From NCBI GenBank assembly GCA_002238965.1, contig MPNJ01000017.1, positions 1 through 64,000 of the forward strand: a DNA stretch of 64,000 nucleotides. Reading direction: 5' to 3'. The notes under the pieces were generated by a model. It was given only the letters and a program-made list of their open reading frames with translations, made no database searches and was not told the origin of the DNA. Below, piece after piece: positions 26,007-34,864 of this stretch. Each line of letters opens with the position of its first letter. Positions within the stretch are counted from its first letter, which is position 1. Both the position numbers and the translations under genes were made by a program. The DNA is from Nitrospinae bacterium bin107 (GTDB lineage: Bacteria; UBA8248).

Positions 26007-26637
26007 GTCCGCTCCTTTCGCAAATGGGGCCGCCCGCCCGGCGGCAAATGAAATAAGGATTCCGCGCCGCGAACCTCGCGGCGACTCTCGTGTCTCCTCG
26101 TCAACCGGCCCGCGCCGGAATTGAAACCAGGACTCCATGAATCCCTCGGGAGTTTCCAAGGTTTCATAAATGGCCTTCGGGATCAATGCCCGCCCGGAGG
26201 GTGGGGGATGTGGGCGATCTTCGATTCAGGTTTCGTAGGGGCGGACCCGTGTGTCCGCCCGCCTTTCGCCGGAATGAAAGTAATAACCACGATATCTCAT
26301 TCAATAACATTTCGGGCGGACACGCAGGTCCGCCCCTACGGTACAAGGCAACAGGGATTGCAGTGAGAGGTCACGACCTGTGAGGCAGCCCCGAGGCGGA
26401 AGAGTTTGCGTATTATTGTTTCCTGGTCCGCAGCAATCGCTCCTTCATCAGTCGCGATTGACCCCCATTTCCAGGACTGGCCGCCGGGTCTCTTTTGGGC
26501 TAATATGAGGCCATACAAGGTGAAGTGGCGCAAACCACCGCCCATGGTTGATTTACACGCGCGCTGGCGCAAGAGGGTTCCATTCAGTTCCGCCTGATCG
26601 TCTTTTTCGTTTCTGATTTAGTGGGGGAAATCCGGTC
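26007..26637. other. Intergenic region with long inverted repeat
   Basis: Non-coding apart from regulatory sequence. Bases 26235-26339 hold a long imperfect hairpin and 26366-26398 a degraded GTAGGGACAGG-family relic. 26400-26637 is the leader of the haem lipoprotein; I found no promoter there with confident spacing. Confidence 0.6.
26235..26339. repeat. Inverted repeat, GTAGGGGCGGACC type
   Basis: Arms 26235-26261 (GTAGGGGCGGACCCGTGTGT onward) and 26313-26339 are inverted copies differing at two of 27 positions. The centre includes a fragment of the CGCCGGAATGA repeat (26267-26277). The layout mirrors the 9779-9855 element with a different core, suggesting a related palindrome family. Confidence 0.85.
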
Positions 26638-27183
26638 ATGAAAAAACAAAACGCATTCATAAGCCTGGCCGTCCTGGCCTTGGCGGGCGCGCTTGTCGCA
26701 GGTTGCGCCGGCGACGAGATGATGGGCAAGAAAGCCGACAAGATGGCCATGAAAAAGAAGAAAATGGCCATGAAGGACAAGAAGATGATGAAGGGCGACG
26801 AGGCCGCCGTGAAGGCGCGCAAGAAACTCATGCGCGGCATCGGCGCCGACATGAAGCGCCTGAGAGCCGCGATGAAGCAAGGCAGCGGCTGGGTGGTCGA
26901 GGAGCAGGTGCGCCAGGCCGCAGGCGACATGTACAAGAAGGCGAGCAAGATCAAAAAGGCTTTCAAAAAGAACACCCTGGCGGGCAAGACGACATCGACC
27001 GCCGCCATCTGGAAGGACAAGGCGAAATTCGGACTCATCGCGGACGGCCTGGCCGCGAACGCCGCCGTCCTGGCGCAAATCCACTACAAGGGCGGCCCCG
27101 GGGCCATCAAGAAGGCGGTGGGCCTCATCGGCAGGCAATGCGGCGCATGCCACCAGTCGTTCCGGAAGAAGAAGAAAAGATAG
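26638..27183 (+). CDS. Haem-binding lipoprotein, cytochrome c'/c-556 type, with Lys/Met-rich linker
   Basis: A 181-residue lipoprotein. The signal ends in a lipobox (LVAGC, Cys23). Residues 28-55 are almost entirely Lys, Met, Asp and Gly (MAMKKKKMAMKDKK), a flexible and possibly metal-binding tether. Residues 56-181 form a helical domain with a single haem motif CGACH (168-172) near the C-terminus, the position seen in class II cytochromes c' and c-556. It sits 1.1 kb after the redox operon, so a link is plausible but unproven. A clear terminator follows. Confidence 0.8.
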   Translation: MKKQNAFISLAVLALAGALVAGCAGDEMMGKKADKMAMKKKKMAMKDKKMMKGDEAAVKARKKLMRGIGADMKRLRAAMKQGSGWVVEEQVRQAAGDMYKKASKIKKAFKKNTLAGKTTSTAAIWKDKAKFGLIADGLAANAAVLAQIHYKGGPGAIKKAVGLIGRQCGACHQSFRKKKKR

Positions 27184-27207
27184 CGACGCATAAGAGATAC
27201 AGGGAAG

Positions 27208-27237
27208 CCCCGGCGCAATCCGCCGGGGTTTTCTTTT
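27208..27237 (+). terminator. Rho-independent terminator after the haem lipoprotein
   Basis: CCCCGGCG (27208-27215), loop CAATC, CGCCGGGG (27221-27228), then TTTTCTTTT. It follows the stop by 24 bases. Confidence 0.92.
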
Positions 27238-27263
27238 GCACGAAGGCAATGATTTTCTCGTCC

Positions 27264-27322
27264 GTAGGGACAACCCCCTGTGGTTGTCCCTCGTCAGGAC
27301 AGGCACGGGGGCCTGTCCCTAC
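27264..27322. repeat. GTAGGGACAGG-family hairpins
   Basis: 27264-27290 is a hairpin with core ACAACCCCCTGTGGTTGT. 27297-27322 is identical to the right arm of the 9779-9855 element. Together they look like two half-elements joined, in the gap between the lipoprotein terminator and the lhr stop. Confidence 0.8.
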
Positions 27323-27337
27323 AATTGATTATCTACT

Positions 27338-30300
27338 TCACCCCCCGCCCGTAAGCGATTCGTTCCGCATCCGGCTCCGCACCTCGCCGAGGGGGCCGCT
27401 GTCGGCCACGAGGCCGTCGCGGTAGAGGATGACGTCGCGCGACCTGGCCGAAATCTTGGGTCCCGGCGTGATGACGCCCGTCAAATTCATGGGGTCGCTC
27501 GCATGGACGATGGTGGGCTTGCCCCGCGCCGGAATCTTGCGGACGGCGCGCAGGGCTTCCACCGCTTCTGGCAGGGCGAACTGCTCGCCCATGAAGCCCG
27601 ATACGAAACGCCCGCCCCGAATCTCGCCCCTGGCTTCCAGGCGTCTGAACACCCGCACCATTTCGCGCCAGCGCGGAGCGACGGCCTCGCGCACGGCCAG
27701 TTCACGCAGCACGACGCCGTATCTTTTAAGCAACTGCCGCGCATGGGCCTCGCGGTGCGCCTCCTCATCGAGCGCGTCGTCTGTGCTCCCCCACAGCGAC
27801 CAGCGGCCCACGGGCATGAACCGGTTTTTCGCCTCGCGCGATATGGCCCTTCCCCCCGGCAGGGCGCGCAGCCTGCGTTCTCCCTTTTTCTTCTCTTTGG
27901 CGCCCGCTATCAGCGCCCTTAATCCCGCCACGCCGTCGCCCGTCACCAGACCGCGCGCGACCAGTTCCCAGAGCGCCTCTTCAGCCTCGGTCCTGAGCCT
28001 GCCCGTCGCCACCGCGATGTCGGCGAGGAATGACGCTCCTCTTTCCTTCAGGAAATCGAGTATTTCGAGAGCGACCCTGGAGAGATTCCCCCGCCAGGCC
28101 TCTTCCGCTTCGCGGGGTTTCAGGAACAGTCCCACCTCCTCTCGCATCAGGAAGGCCAGGAGCGCGCGGCGCGAAGGCTGCGCCTTCTGGGTCGCCCGGG
28201 ATCGGCTCCCGTTCGCCGTTTCGACTTCCGGCTCGGGCGGAGCGCCGGGGCGCAGGCGCCCCCACGCAACGAGGCCCGAGAGGCAAAGCGCCTCCAGATC
28301 GGCTGCGTCGTAGTTCTTGATGCGCGCCGGGAGAATCTGCTCCTCCCAGGCGGGCGCGGGAAGCTCCAGCCCCTGTAGCTGGCGGATCACCTCGAGCACG
28401 CCGTCGCGCCCGTGCAGCATGGCGTCCTCGTGCACGTGCTGCCACCTCAGCAGGTAGCGGACGAAATCCGCCGCCGTCACCGGTTCTATCTCACGCCTCA
28501 GCTTGCCCAGCGTCATGCGGTGGATGCGGGCGAGCAACACGCGGTCGCACCATTCGATTTCGGCCTCGGGCGCAAGGCGGGCGAAGCGGCCCCGCAGAAC
28601 CGCTCCCTCTCCCTCGAGGGCGGCCAGGGCGATCTCGACGTCCGAGCGCGCGAGACCGACCCGCGAGGCGAGTTCACCCGCCGTCACAGGGCCCGACGCC
28701 TCGGTCCAGCCTCTGACGATGGCGAGCGCCGCCTCATCCTGCGCGGGCGGTTGTCCGTCATCCCCCTGGAAGGGAATCGCCTCGGGCGTGAGCCTGACCC
28801 CCGGAATCGCCGCGCGAGCGAGCGCCATTCTCTCCGCAGGAACCCAGCCTTCGCGTTCAACGCCATCCGCCGCCCATACCGCCTTCGCCACGCGGTTGCG
28901 AGTGATAAGTTCATCCATCCAGGCCGACCACTCACCGGCTTCCTCCACCGGCAGGGCGCACAGGGAGAGCAGCGCGTCGTGCAGTTCGTCCGCGTCGCGC
29001 GGAGCCGGCCATGCCTGTTCGCACACCTCTTCGATGACGGCAGGATCCAACCGGGCGCTCTCCGCGTCATCCGGCAGGGCGCGCCTCAGCGGCACAGCGC
29101 GCGAGCGGCGCTCCTCCAGCGGCGCGTCGTCGATGAAGGCGTAGGGGTTCGCGTTCAGTATCTCGTGCGACATGGGCGAGGGCGAGGGCGTCTCCACGCC
29201 ATAAGTCTTGATCTTTCCGCTCTCCACGTCGGCGATGAGCGCCCTTAAGCTCTCGATGTCCATCGCCTCGGTCAGGCAGTTCTCCACCGTCTCGTTCACG
29301 AGGGGATGGTCGGGCGGCTCGATGGGGCCGTGGTGGTTGTCCTGACACGCGAGCTGGGCCGGGAAGACGGCGGCGAGCAGATCCTCGGCCCGCATGCGCT
29401 GGATCGCGACGGGCACCTTCTTGCCCCCGCTGTGCCGGGGCAGCGCGAGTGCGCGCGTGGCGTTCCAGCGCCAGCGGTTGGCGAACATGGGCGATTGCAG
29501 GGCGGACTGGAGCATGTCCTTTTTGAGGGAAGCCAGGCGCGCGAAGCCGAAGATCGATTCGAGCGGAAAGCTGTGCTGCGAGGAGAGCGATAACACGATG
29601 CCGTCGTCCGTCGCGGCGGCCTGGAGTTCGAAATCGAACGTGAGGCAAAAGCGCTTCCTGAGCGTGTGGCCCCACGCGCGGTTGATGCGGCCCCCGAAGG
29701 GCGAGTGAATCACGAGCTGCATCCCGCCCGCCTCGTCGAAGAACCGCTCGGCTATTATTTCACCCTGCGTAGGAACGCGCCCCAGCACCCGCACCGTCTC
29801 GCGCACGTAATCGAGAATCTGCGACGCGCCCTGTGCGCATAGCCCGCACTCCTCGCGCATCCAGCGCATCGCCTCGGCAGTCTCGGTGAGACGTTCCGCC
29901 AGTTCGGCACGGAGCGCCGAGACGGCTTCCGAGAGTTCCGCCGTGCGCGAGGGCGCCTCGCCCAGCCAGAAGGGGATGTTCGGCGGAAGGCCCTCGGCGT
30001 CTTTCACGCGCACCTTGCCGCGCTCCACGCGCTTGACGCGCCAGGAGTGGTTGCCGAGCAGGAAGATGTCGCCCGCGTTCGACTCGATGGCGAAATCCTC
30101 GTTCACCTTGCCCACGAAGGTCTCCGCCGCTCCCTCGATAACGTCGTAATCCGCCGTATCGGGAATCGCGCCGCCCGACGTAATGGCGCAAAGACGCGCC
30201 CCGCGCCTCGGCTTAAGGAGCGCGTTCACGCGATCCCTGTGCAGGTAGGCGGTGCGCCTCCCCCGGCTGGTCGCGATGCCCTCGGTAAGCATCTCGAGCA

Positions 30301-31663
30301 CATCCTCGAAAACGCTCCGATCGATCTCCCCGTAAGGCTGCGCGCGTTTGATGAGCGACCAGAGCGCCTCTTCTTCCACCTCTTCCTGCGCGGCGGCCTC
30401 GGCCACCATCTGCTGGGCGAGGATGTCGAGCGGCGCTTCCGGGAAGATGATCCTATCGAGCGCGCCTCCTCTCACCGAGCGGATGGCGGCGGCGCTCTGC
30501 AGGAGTTCGTCCCGCGTCATGGGGAAGACGATGCCCTTGGGGATAGCGCCCTTCCAGTGGCCCGAGCGCCCCACGCGCTGCAGCAGGGAGGCGAGCGTTC
30601 TCGGTGCGCCCAGGTGGCAGACGAGGTCGACGTGGCCGATGTCGATGCCAAGTTCGAGCGACGCCGTGGCGACGATGGCGGAGAGCGCGCCCGATTTCAG
30701 CCTCTCCTCGGCGTCCAGCCTGATCTTCCGCGACAGGGAGCCGTGGTGCGCGGCCACGCGGCCCTCGCCGAGTCTCTCCGTGAGCCGGTGGGAGACGCGC
30801 TCCGCCAGCCGCCGCGTGTGAACGAACACGATGGTCGTGCGGTGGCTCTCGATGTGGGCGGCGATGCGGTCGAACACCTCGGCCCAGTATTCGTGCGAGG
30901 CGATGGGGCCGATATCCTGATCGGCCACCTCGACGGTGAGCGCCATCTCGCGCTTGTGGCCCACGTCCACGATAGCGCAATCGGGAGCGCCGTCCTCATT
31001 TCGCCTCTCAGCGCCGACGAGCAGGCGCGCTATCTCGTCAATCGGCTTCTGCGTGGCGCTGAGTCCGATGCGCTGTATCCGCTCACCACAAAGCGCGTCC
31101 AGCCGCTCAAGAGAAAGTGCTAAGTGCGCGCCGCGCTTATCCCCCGCCACCGCGTGTATCTCATCCACGATGACGGCGCGCGCTGTCTCCAATACTTTCC
31201 GGCTGCGCTCTGCCGTCAGGAGAATATAGAGCGACTCCGGCGTGGTGATGAGGATGTGGGGGCGTTTTTTGAGCATGAGCCTGCGCTCGCGCGCGGGTGT
31301 ATCGCCGGAGCGCACCGCCACGCGGATTTCGGGCAGCTCCATGCCCTCTTTTTTGGCGAGCGCGCGGATTTCGCTCAGTGGCTCCTGCAGGTTCTTCTGG
31401 ATGTCGTTGCCCAGCGCCTTGAGCGGAGAGATGTAGACGACGCGGCAGGCGTCTTCGAGTTCGCCCGAGAGCGCGTCCCGAACCAGGCCGTCGAGCGACC
31501 ACAGAAAGGCGGCCAGCGTCTTGCCCGTTCCCGTGGGGGCGGCGATGAGCGTGTCGCGCCCGGTGGCGATCTCGGGCCAGCCGGCATCCTGCGGGGCGCT
31601 CGGCTCCGCGAATTTCTCACGGAACCAGCGCGCGATCAGCGGATGAAAGGAGTGTTTTTCCAT
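27338..31663 (-). CDS. lhr: Large ATP-dependent helicase Lhr
   Basis: A superfamily 2 helicase acting on nucleic acids during repair or RNA metabolism. It has 1441 residues, close to full-length Lhr. The N-terminal core shows Walker A APTGTGKT (about 39-46), the family hallmark VDEIHAVAGDKRGAHLALSLERL, then FVHTRRLAERVSHRL and the QRVGRSGH arginine motif (near 360-370). After the winged helix and beta-barrel (about 500-850) comes a long Lhr-CTD region ending near 1441. It stands alone between the lipoprotein and the patatin, with no recognisable nuclease partner beside it. Confidence 0.96.
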   Translation of the reverse strand: MEKHSFHPLIARWFREKFAEPSAPQDAGWPEIATGRDTLIAAPTGTGKTLAAFLWSLDGLVRDALSGELEDACRVVYISPLKALGNDIQKNLQEPLSEIRALAKKEGMELPEIRVAVRSGDTPARERRLMLKKRPHILITTPESLYILLTAERSRKVLETARAVIVDEIHAVAGDKRGAHLALSLERLDALCGERIQRIGLSATQKPIDEIARLLVGAERRNEDGAPDCAIVDVGHKREMALTVEVADQDIGPIASHEYWAEVFDRIAAHIESHRTTIVFVHTRRLAERVSHRLTERLGEGRVAAHHGSLSRKIRLDAEERLKSGALSAIVATASLELGIDIGHVDLVCHLGAPRTLASLLQRVGRSGHWKGAIPKGIVFPMTRDELLQSAAAIRSVRGGALDRIIFPEAPLDILAQQMVAEAAAQEEVEEEALWSLIKRAQPYGEIDRSVFEDVLEMLTEGIATSRGRRTAYLHRDRVNALLKPRRGARLCAITSGGAIPDTADYDVIEGAAETFVGKVNEDFAIESNAGDIFLLGNHSWRVKRVERGKVRVKDAEGLPPNIPFWLGEAPSRTAELSEAVSALRAELAERLTETAEAMRWMREECGLCAQGASQILDYVRETVRVLGRVPTQGEIIAERFFDEAGGMQLVIHSPFGGRINRAWGHTLRKRFCLTFDFELQAAATDDGIVLSLSSQHSFPLESIFGFARLASLKKDMLQSALQSPMFANRWRWNATRALALPRHSGGKKVPVAIQRMRAEDLLAAVFPAQLACQDNHHGPIEPPDHPLVNETVENCLTEAMDIESLRALIADVESGKIKTYGVETPSPSPMSHEILNANPYAFIDDAPLEERRSRAVPLRRALPDDAESARLDPAVIEEVCEQAWPAPRDADELHDALLSLCALPVEEAGEWSAWMDELITRNRVAKAVWAADGVEREGWVPAERMALARAAIPGVRLTPEAIPFQGDDGQPPAQDEAALAIVRGWTEASGPVTAGELASRVGLARSDVEIALAALEGEGAVLRGRFARLAPEAEIEWCDRVLLARIHRMTLGKLRREIEPVTAADFVRYLLRWQHVHEDAMLHGRDGVLEVIRQLQGLELPAPAWEEQILPARIKNYDAADLEALCLSGLVAWGRLRPGAPPEPEVETANGSRSRATQKAQPSRRALLAFLMREEVGLFLKPREAEEAWRGNLSRVALEILDFLKERGASFLADIAVATGRLRTEAEEALWELVARGLVTGDGVAGLRALIAGAKEKKKGERRLRALPGGRAISREAKNRFMPVGRWSLWGSTDDALDEEAHREAHARQLLKRYGVVLRELAVREAVAPRWREMVRVFRRLEARGEIRGGRFVSGFMGEQFALPEAVEALRAVRKIPARGKPTIVHASDPMNLTGVITPGPKISARSRDVILYRDGLVADSGPLGEVRSRMRNESLTGGG

Positions 31664-31745
31664 AGCAAGGGCATTCTACCCCAAAAAGCACGGGATGGAA
31701 GGGTGGCCGTAAAGGTGTGTTGCCCATCAGCCAAGAACGATTCTC

Positions 31746-31773
31746 GTAGGGACAGGCCGCGACCTGTCCCTAC
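31746..31773. repeat. 28-bp palindrome, GTAGGGACAGG family
   Basis: GTAGGGACAGGCCGCGACC and the following TGTCCCTAC form an almost perfect palindrome with one central mismatch. It is the most compact version of the family. Confidence 0.88.
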
Positions 31774-31856
31774 AAAGCGGTTCCGCCCCTTCTTGAACGG
31801 AAATGACCCACGGATACAAACCACAGTCATTCCAGCCCTTCCGGGGTTCACAAATC

Positions 31857-31934
31857 GTAGGGACAGGCCCCCGTGCCTGTCCTGGCGAAGGGACAACCAC
31901 AGGGGGCAGGACAGCCCAGAAGGGTTGTTCCTAC
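31857..31934. repeat. Compound repeat, GTAGGGACAGG family
   Basis: 31857-31882 is identical to 9779-9804. It is followed by GGGACAACCACAGGGGGCAGG and a degraded right end ending in TTCCTAC at 31934. The structure matches the two-armed element at 9779-9855 with an altered right arm. Confidence 0.8.
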
Positions 31935-31957
31935 AACGTCAAACCCTCTCCACCCCC

Positions 31958-32887
31958 TCACCCACGCAAATCCTCAAAAAATTCCCGCACTTGCGCCTCG
32001 GCGCTTTCAAAGGATTTACGCCCGAGCCCGAATATGGCCCTGAGCTTGCGCGGGTCGTGCTCCATGAAGTCCGTCTCATAGCCGCGGTCTGCGAACGAGT
32101 CGTTGATGCGCAGGGTTCGGACGTCCGGGAAGAACAGCTCGCGCAGCGTATCGACGGTGTTCGAACTCGTTCGCGAGAGCGTCATGTAGGTCTTGAGCGG
32201 CCGGATGCCTGCGATTACCCGCCGCGTCCATTTGCGCGAATCGGGGTAACTCCCCGTCCCGACGCTCAGTATCCGGATATCCTCGCGGGCGACGCCGAGC
32301 GGCCCGGTGGCGTCCGCGATGGCGAAAAGGGTGGGGTTGTTCGCCGTGAACCCGCCGTCGAGTGCGGTGCGCTCTTCGAGTTGCGGGGTGGCGATGCGCT
32401 TTTGCTTCAGGAAGGGATGCGCGGCGCACGACGCCAGGATAGCATCCGATATCTTGAGGCCCTCCCCCGACAGGAAACTTTCAGGGCCAATATGCGGTTG
32501 ATTCAACTTCCTCTTGAACACCATGGGGCGGTCATGTTCCGCGTGGGTGACGAGGATTCCCACGTCCAGCTTGAATTCCTCAAACGTCTTATCGCCATAG
32601 ATTCTTTGGGAGTGCCGCTCCAGCGCGTTTGTCTTCGAGCGTGCGAGCAAAGGCCCCAGCACGTCGGGCGCAAGCTCGAAGTAGCGCTCCGCAATCGTCG
32701 GATCTACCGGGTCACCCAGCGCGATCATCGTGGCGATGATGGAGCCCGTGCTGACGCCGTAGACGAGGTCGAATACCTCGTGCAGGGGTCGTTCCAAAGT
32801 GCGCTCAATTCCTGCCAGGACCCCCAGGGTGTAGACCCCCAGCGACCCCCCGCCGTCGAGCGAGAGGATGTAGAAGGGCTTGCTCAT
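31958..32887 (-). CDS. Patatin-like phospholipase
   Basis: A lipid acyl hydrolase with a Ser-Asp dyad, 309 residues. The oxyanion motif DGGGSLG (about 10-16), nucleophile elbow GVSTG (44-48) and DGGFTANNP with the catalytic Asp (near 196) are all present. It has no signal peptide, so it acts in the cytosol or at the inner membrane. The fold resembles patatins such as the CBASS effector CapV, but no nucleotide cyclase or other defence gene is next to it. A housekeeping lipid-turnover role is equally likely. Confidence 0.9.
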   Translation of the reverse strand: MSKPFYILSLDGGGSLGVYTLGVLAGIERTLERPLHEVFDLVYGVSTGSIIATMIALGDPVDPTIAERYFELAPDVLGPLLARSKTNALERHSQRIYGDKTFEEFKLDVGILVTHAEHDRPMVFKRKLNQPHIGPESFLSGEGLKISDAILASCAAHPFLKQKRIATPQLEERTALDGGFTANNPTLFAIADATGPLGVAREDIRILSVGTGSYPDSRKWTRRVIAGIRPLKTYMTLSRTSSNTVDTLRELFFPDVRTLRINDSFADRGYETDFMEHDPRKLRAIFGLGRKSFESAEAQVREFFEDLRG

Positions 32888-33034
32888 CGGGGGCTGATCC
32901 TTGGGGTGATGTGCGGATTCGGCTGAAAGGGCCTCGTAAATTTTACCGGGGGATATCGGTTATTCATGGGGTCATTTTAGCGCAAATGGGCGGGGTTGTT
33001 CAGTGGGTCGTATAGACAATTCATGCAGGCCCCC

Positions 33035-33062
33035 GTAGAGACAGGTCGCGACCTGTCCCTAC
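33035..33062. repeat. 28-bp palindrome, GTAGGGACAGG family
   Basis: GTAGAGACAGGTCGCGACC followed by TGTCCCTAC: palindromic except for one base near the left end. It lies between the patatin start and the TatD-fusion stop. Confidence 0.88.
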
Positions 33063-33095
33063 CTTTGCGGCGGCGACCAACCTGTCACGATTGTC

Positions 33096-34826
33096 CTAAT
33101 CCATCTGCACGTATTCATGCGCGCGGAAGGGCACGCCCAGCTCATCGGTCGCCACCTTCTCGCACGCCTCGATGTCGATGAGGCCGTTCATCTTGACGGC
33201 CGTCACCTCCACCTCGGGGATGTAGTTCTTGGACCACCTCACGAACTCCTTGACCAGCGGGTAGGGTTCTTCGATGTTTTTGGTCTTGCAGACCTTCGCA
33301 TAGGCTTCCGGGCTTTCCGCCTGCATGCTGATGGATATCGCGTCCACGAGGCCGCCAAGCTCGGGGAGGATGTTTCTCTCGTGCGTCTTGTTCGCGAGCC
33401 CGTTCGTCACGAGGCGGATCCGCTTGGCGCCGCGGCGCTTGAGTTCGCCGGCCACCTCCTTCACCACGTCGAGGCGGAGCGTCGGCTCGCCGAATCCGCT
33501 GAAGACGACTTCCTCGAAGTGGGTCGGGTCGCCGGCGGCGGCGAGTACCTCCGCCGCGTCGGGGTCACTTTCGAGAGCCAGATTGTGGCCCTTGTAGACG
33601 CAATCGCTCAGCAGGCCGCAGAAAAAACACGAATTCTGGCAATCGTTCGTAATGTTGAGGTAGAGCGTCTCGCCGATCGGGTAGGCGACGCTGCCCTCCA
33701 CGCGCGCAGGCCCTACCCCGAACAGGCGGCGCACGTTCTCCGTGGTGAGGCGCGTTACTTCTTCGGTCGCCATCCCGTGGAGTTCACCCAAAGTCTCCGC
33801 CACGCGCGCGACGTAGGCCGGCTCGTTTCGCTTGCCCCGGTGCGGCGGCGGGGCGAGATAGGGGCTGTCCGTCTCGAGCAGCACGCGCTCGATGGGGATT
33901 CGCTCGAAGACTTCGCGGAGTTCTTCCGAGCGCGAAAAGGTGATGGCCCCGCCCGCGCCCAGATGAAAATCGATGTCCAGGAATTTCCGGGCCTGTTCGT
34001 CATCGCCCGTGAAACAGTGGATGACGCCGCCCGCGCGCCACGCCCTTTCTTTTTCCAATATCTCATAGACGTCATCCGCCGAGTCCCTGCAGTGGACGAC
34101 GATGGGCTTTTTCACCTCGACGGCCAGCCGGATCTGCTCCCGGAACCACTTGCGCTGGGTCTTGCGCGGGACGCCCTCGCGGTAGTAGTCCAGCCCGATC
34201 TCGCCGATGGCCACCGCTTGGGGATCTTCCGCGAGTTTTGCGATATCCCTGATGGTTCGCTCGTTCACGTCCTTTACGTCGCTCGGATGCACGCCGACCG
34301 CCGCGTAGACGCCCGCGTAGGACATCGCGAGGTCGAGGGTCTGTCGGCTCGACTCCAGACAGGTGCCCATCGAGATGATGTAGTGCACCCCCTCCTCGAT
34401 GGCGCGCTCCACCGCCCCCTGGCGGTCCGGATCGAACGCTTTGTCGATGAGATGCGCGTGGGTGTCCACCAGTACGGGCAGGCCGTTCGTTCCGGGCAAT
34501 TCGGCAATGATGACCTGGGGTTTGGGCCTCTGCCTCCGCTCACCGCGCGGGCGGCTCTTGCCCCTGCGCCCGCCTCGCCTGCGCCTCGAATCGGGGTCGC
34601 GCGCACCTCCGTTTTCAGGGCGCTGGGCGGCTTTCTCTCCGTTTTGAGCGTGTGCGGCGGGCTCGGCTTTCGCGGATGTATTCTGGCTTTCTTTGTGTTC
34701 CGGGCGTTTTCCGCCCCTCCGGCCGCGTCTTCTTCTGCGACGCTGGGAGCGTCCCCTTCTGTCCTTACCCGCGAATGAGTCCTTATCGCCGGATGAATCC
34801 GGCCCGGATTCCATGGGTTCGTTCAC
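33096..34826 (-). CDS. TatD-family hydrolase fused to a radical SAM domain, with basic N-terminal tail
   Basis: A 576-residue three-part protein. Residues 1-110 are a disordered, Arg/Lys/Gly-rich tail with RRGRRGG-type repeats, as in RNA-binding proteins. Residues 118-372 are a TatD metal-dependent hydrolase (DTHAHL at 121-126, GEIGLDY, VVHCRDS, ETDSPYLAPPP). Residues 385-576 are a radical SAM domain with C396-X3-C400-X2-C403 followed by VFSGFGEPTLRLD. TatD/radical-SAM fusions occur in some deltaproteobacterial genomes; the basic tail is unusual. It starts 38 bases after metG. The joint reaction is unknown. Confidence 0.9.
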   Translation of the reverse strand: MNEPMESGPDSSGDKDSFAGKDRRGRSQRRRRRRGRRGGKRPEHKESQNTSAKAEPAAHAQNGEKAAQRPENGGARDPDSRRRRGGRRGKSRPRGERRQRPKPQVIIAELPGTNGLPVLVDTHAHLIDKAFDPDRQGAVERAIEEGVHYIISMGTCLESSRQTLDLAMSYAGVYAAVGVHPSDVKDVNERTIRDIAKLAEDPQAVAIGEIGLDYYREGVPRKTQRKWFREQIRLAVEVKKPIVVHCRDSADDVYEILEKERAWRAGGVIHCFTGDDEQARKFLDIDFHLGAGGAITFSRSEELREVFERIPIERVLLETDSPYLAPPPHRGKRNEPAYVARVAETLGELHGMATEEVTRLTTENVRRLFGVGPARVEGSVAYPIGETLYLNITNDCQNSCFFCGLLSDCVYKGHNLALESDPDAAEVLAAAGDPTHFEEVVFSGFGEPTLRLDVVKEVAGELKRRGAKRIRLVTNGLANKTHERNILPELGGLVDAISISMQAESPEAYAKVCKTKNIEEPYPLVKEFVRWSKNYIPEVEVTAVKMNGLIDIEACEKVATDELGVPFRAHEYVQMD

Positions 34827-34864
34827 TCCAATAACTCCAATCTCCCGGGCGGGGCGTCTTGTCT

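Larger units (their letters stand above)
31664..31957. other. Repeat-rich gap between patatin and lhr
   Basis: Just under 300 bases holding two repeat elements (31746-31773 and 31857-31934) and a degraded GTCATTCC copy near 31828. No gene is seen. A promoter for lhr could not be picked out. Confidence 0.6.

Noticed and set aside
31958-32887. Patatin as a CBASS effector (CapV) or, with lhr, a defence island.
   Set aside because: No CD-NTase, HORMA/TRIP13 or E1/E2-type gene is adjacent, and Lhr alone is a common housekeeping helicase.
9779-33062. Repeats as a CRISPR array.
   Set aside because: Copies are scattered over tens of kilobases, variable in core, without regular spacers or cas genes.
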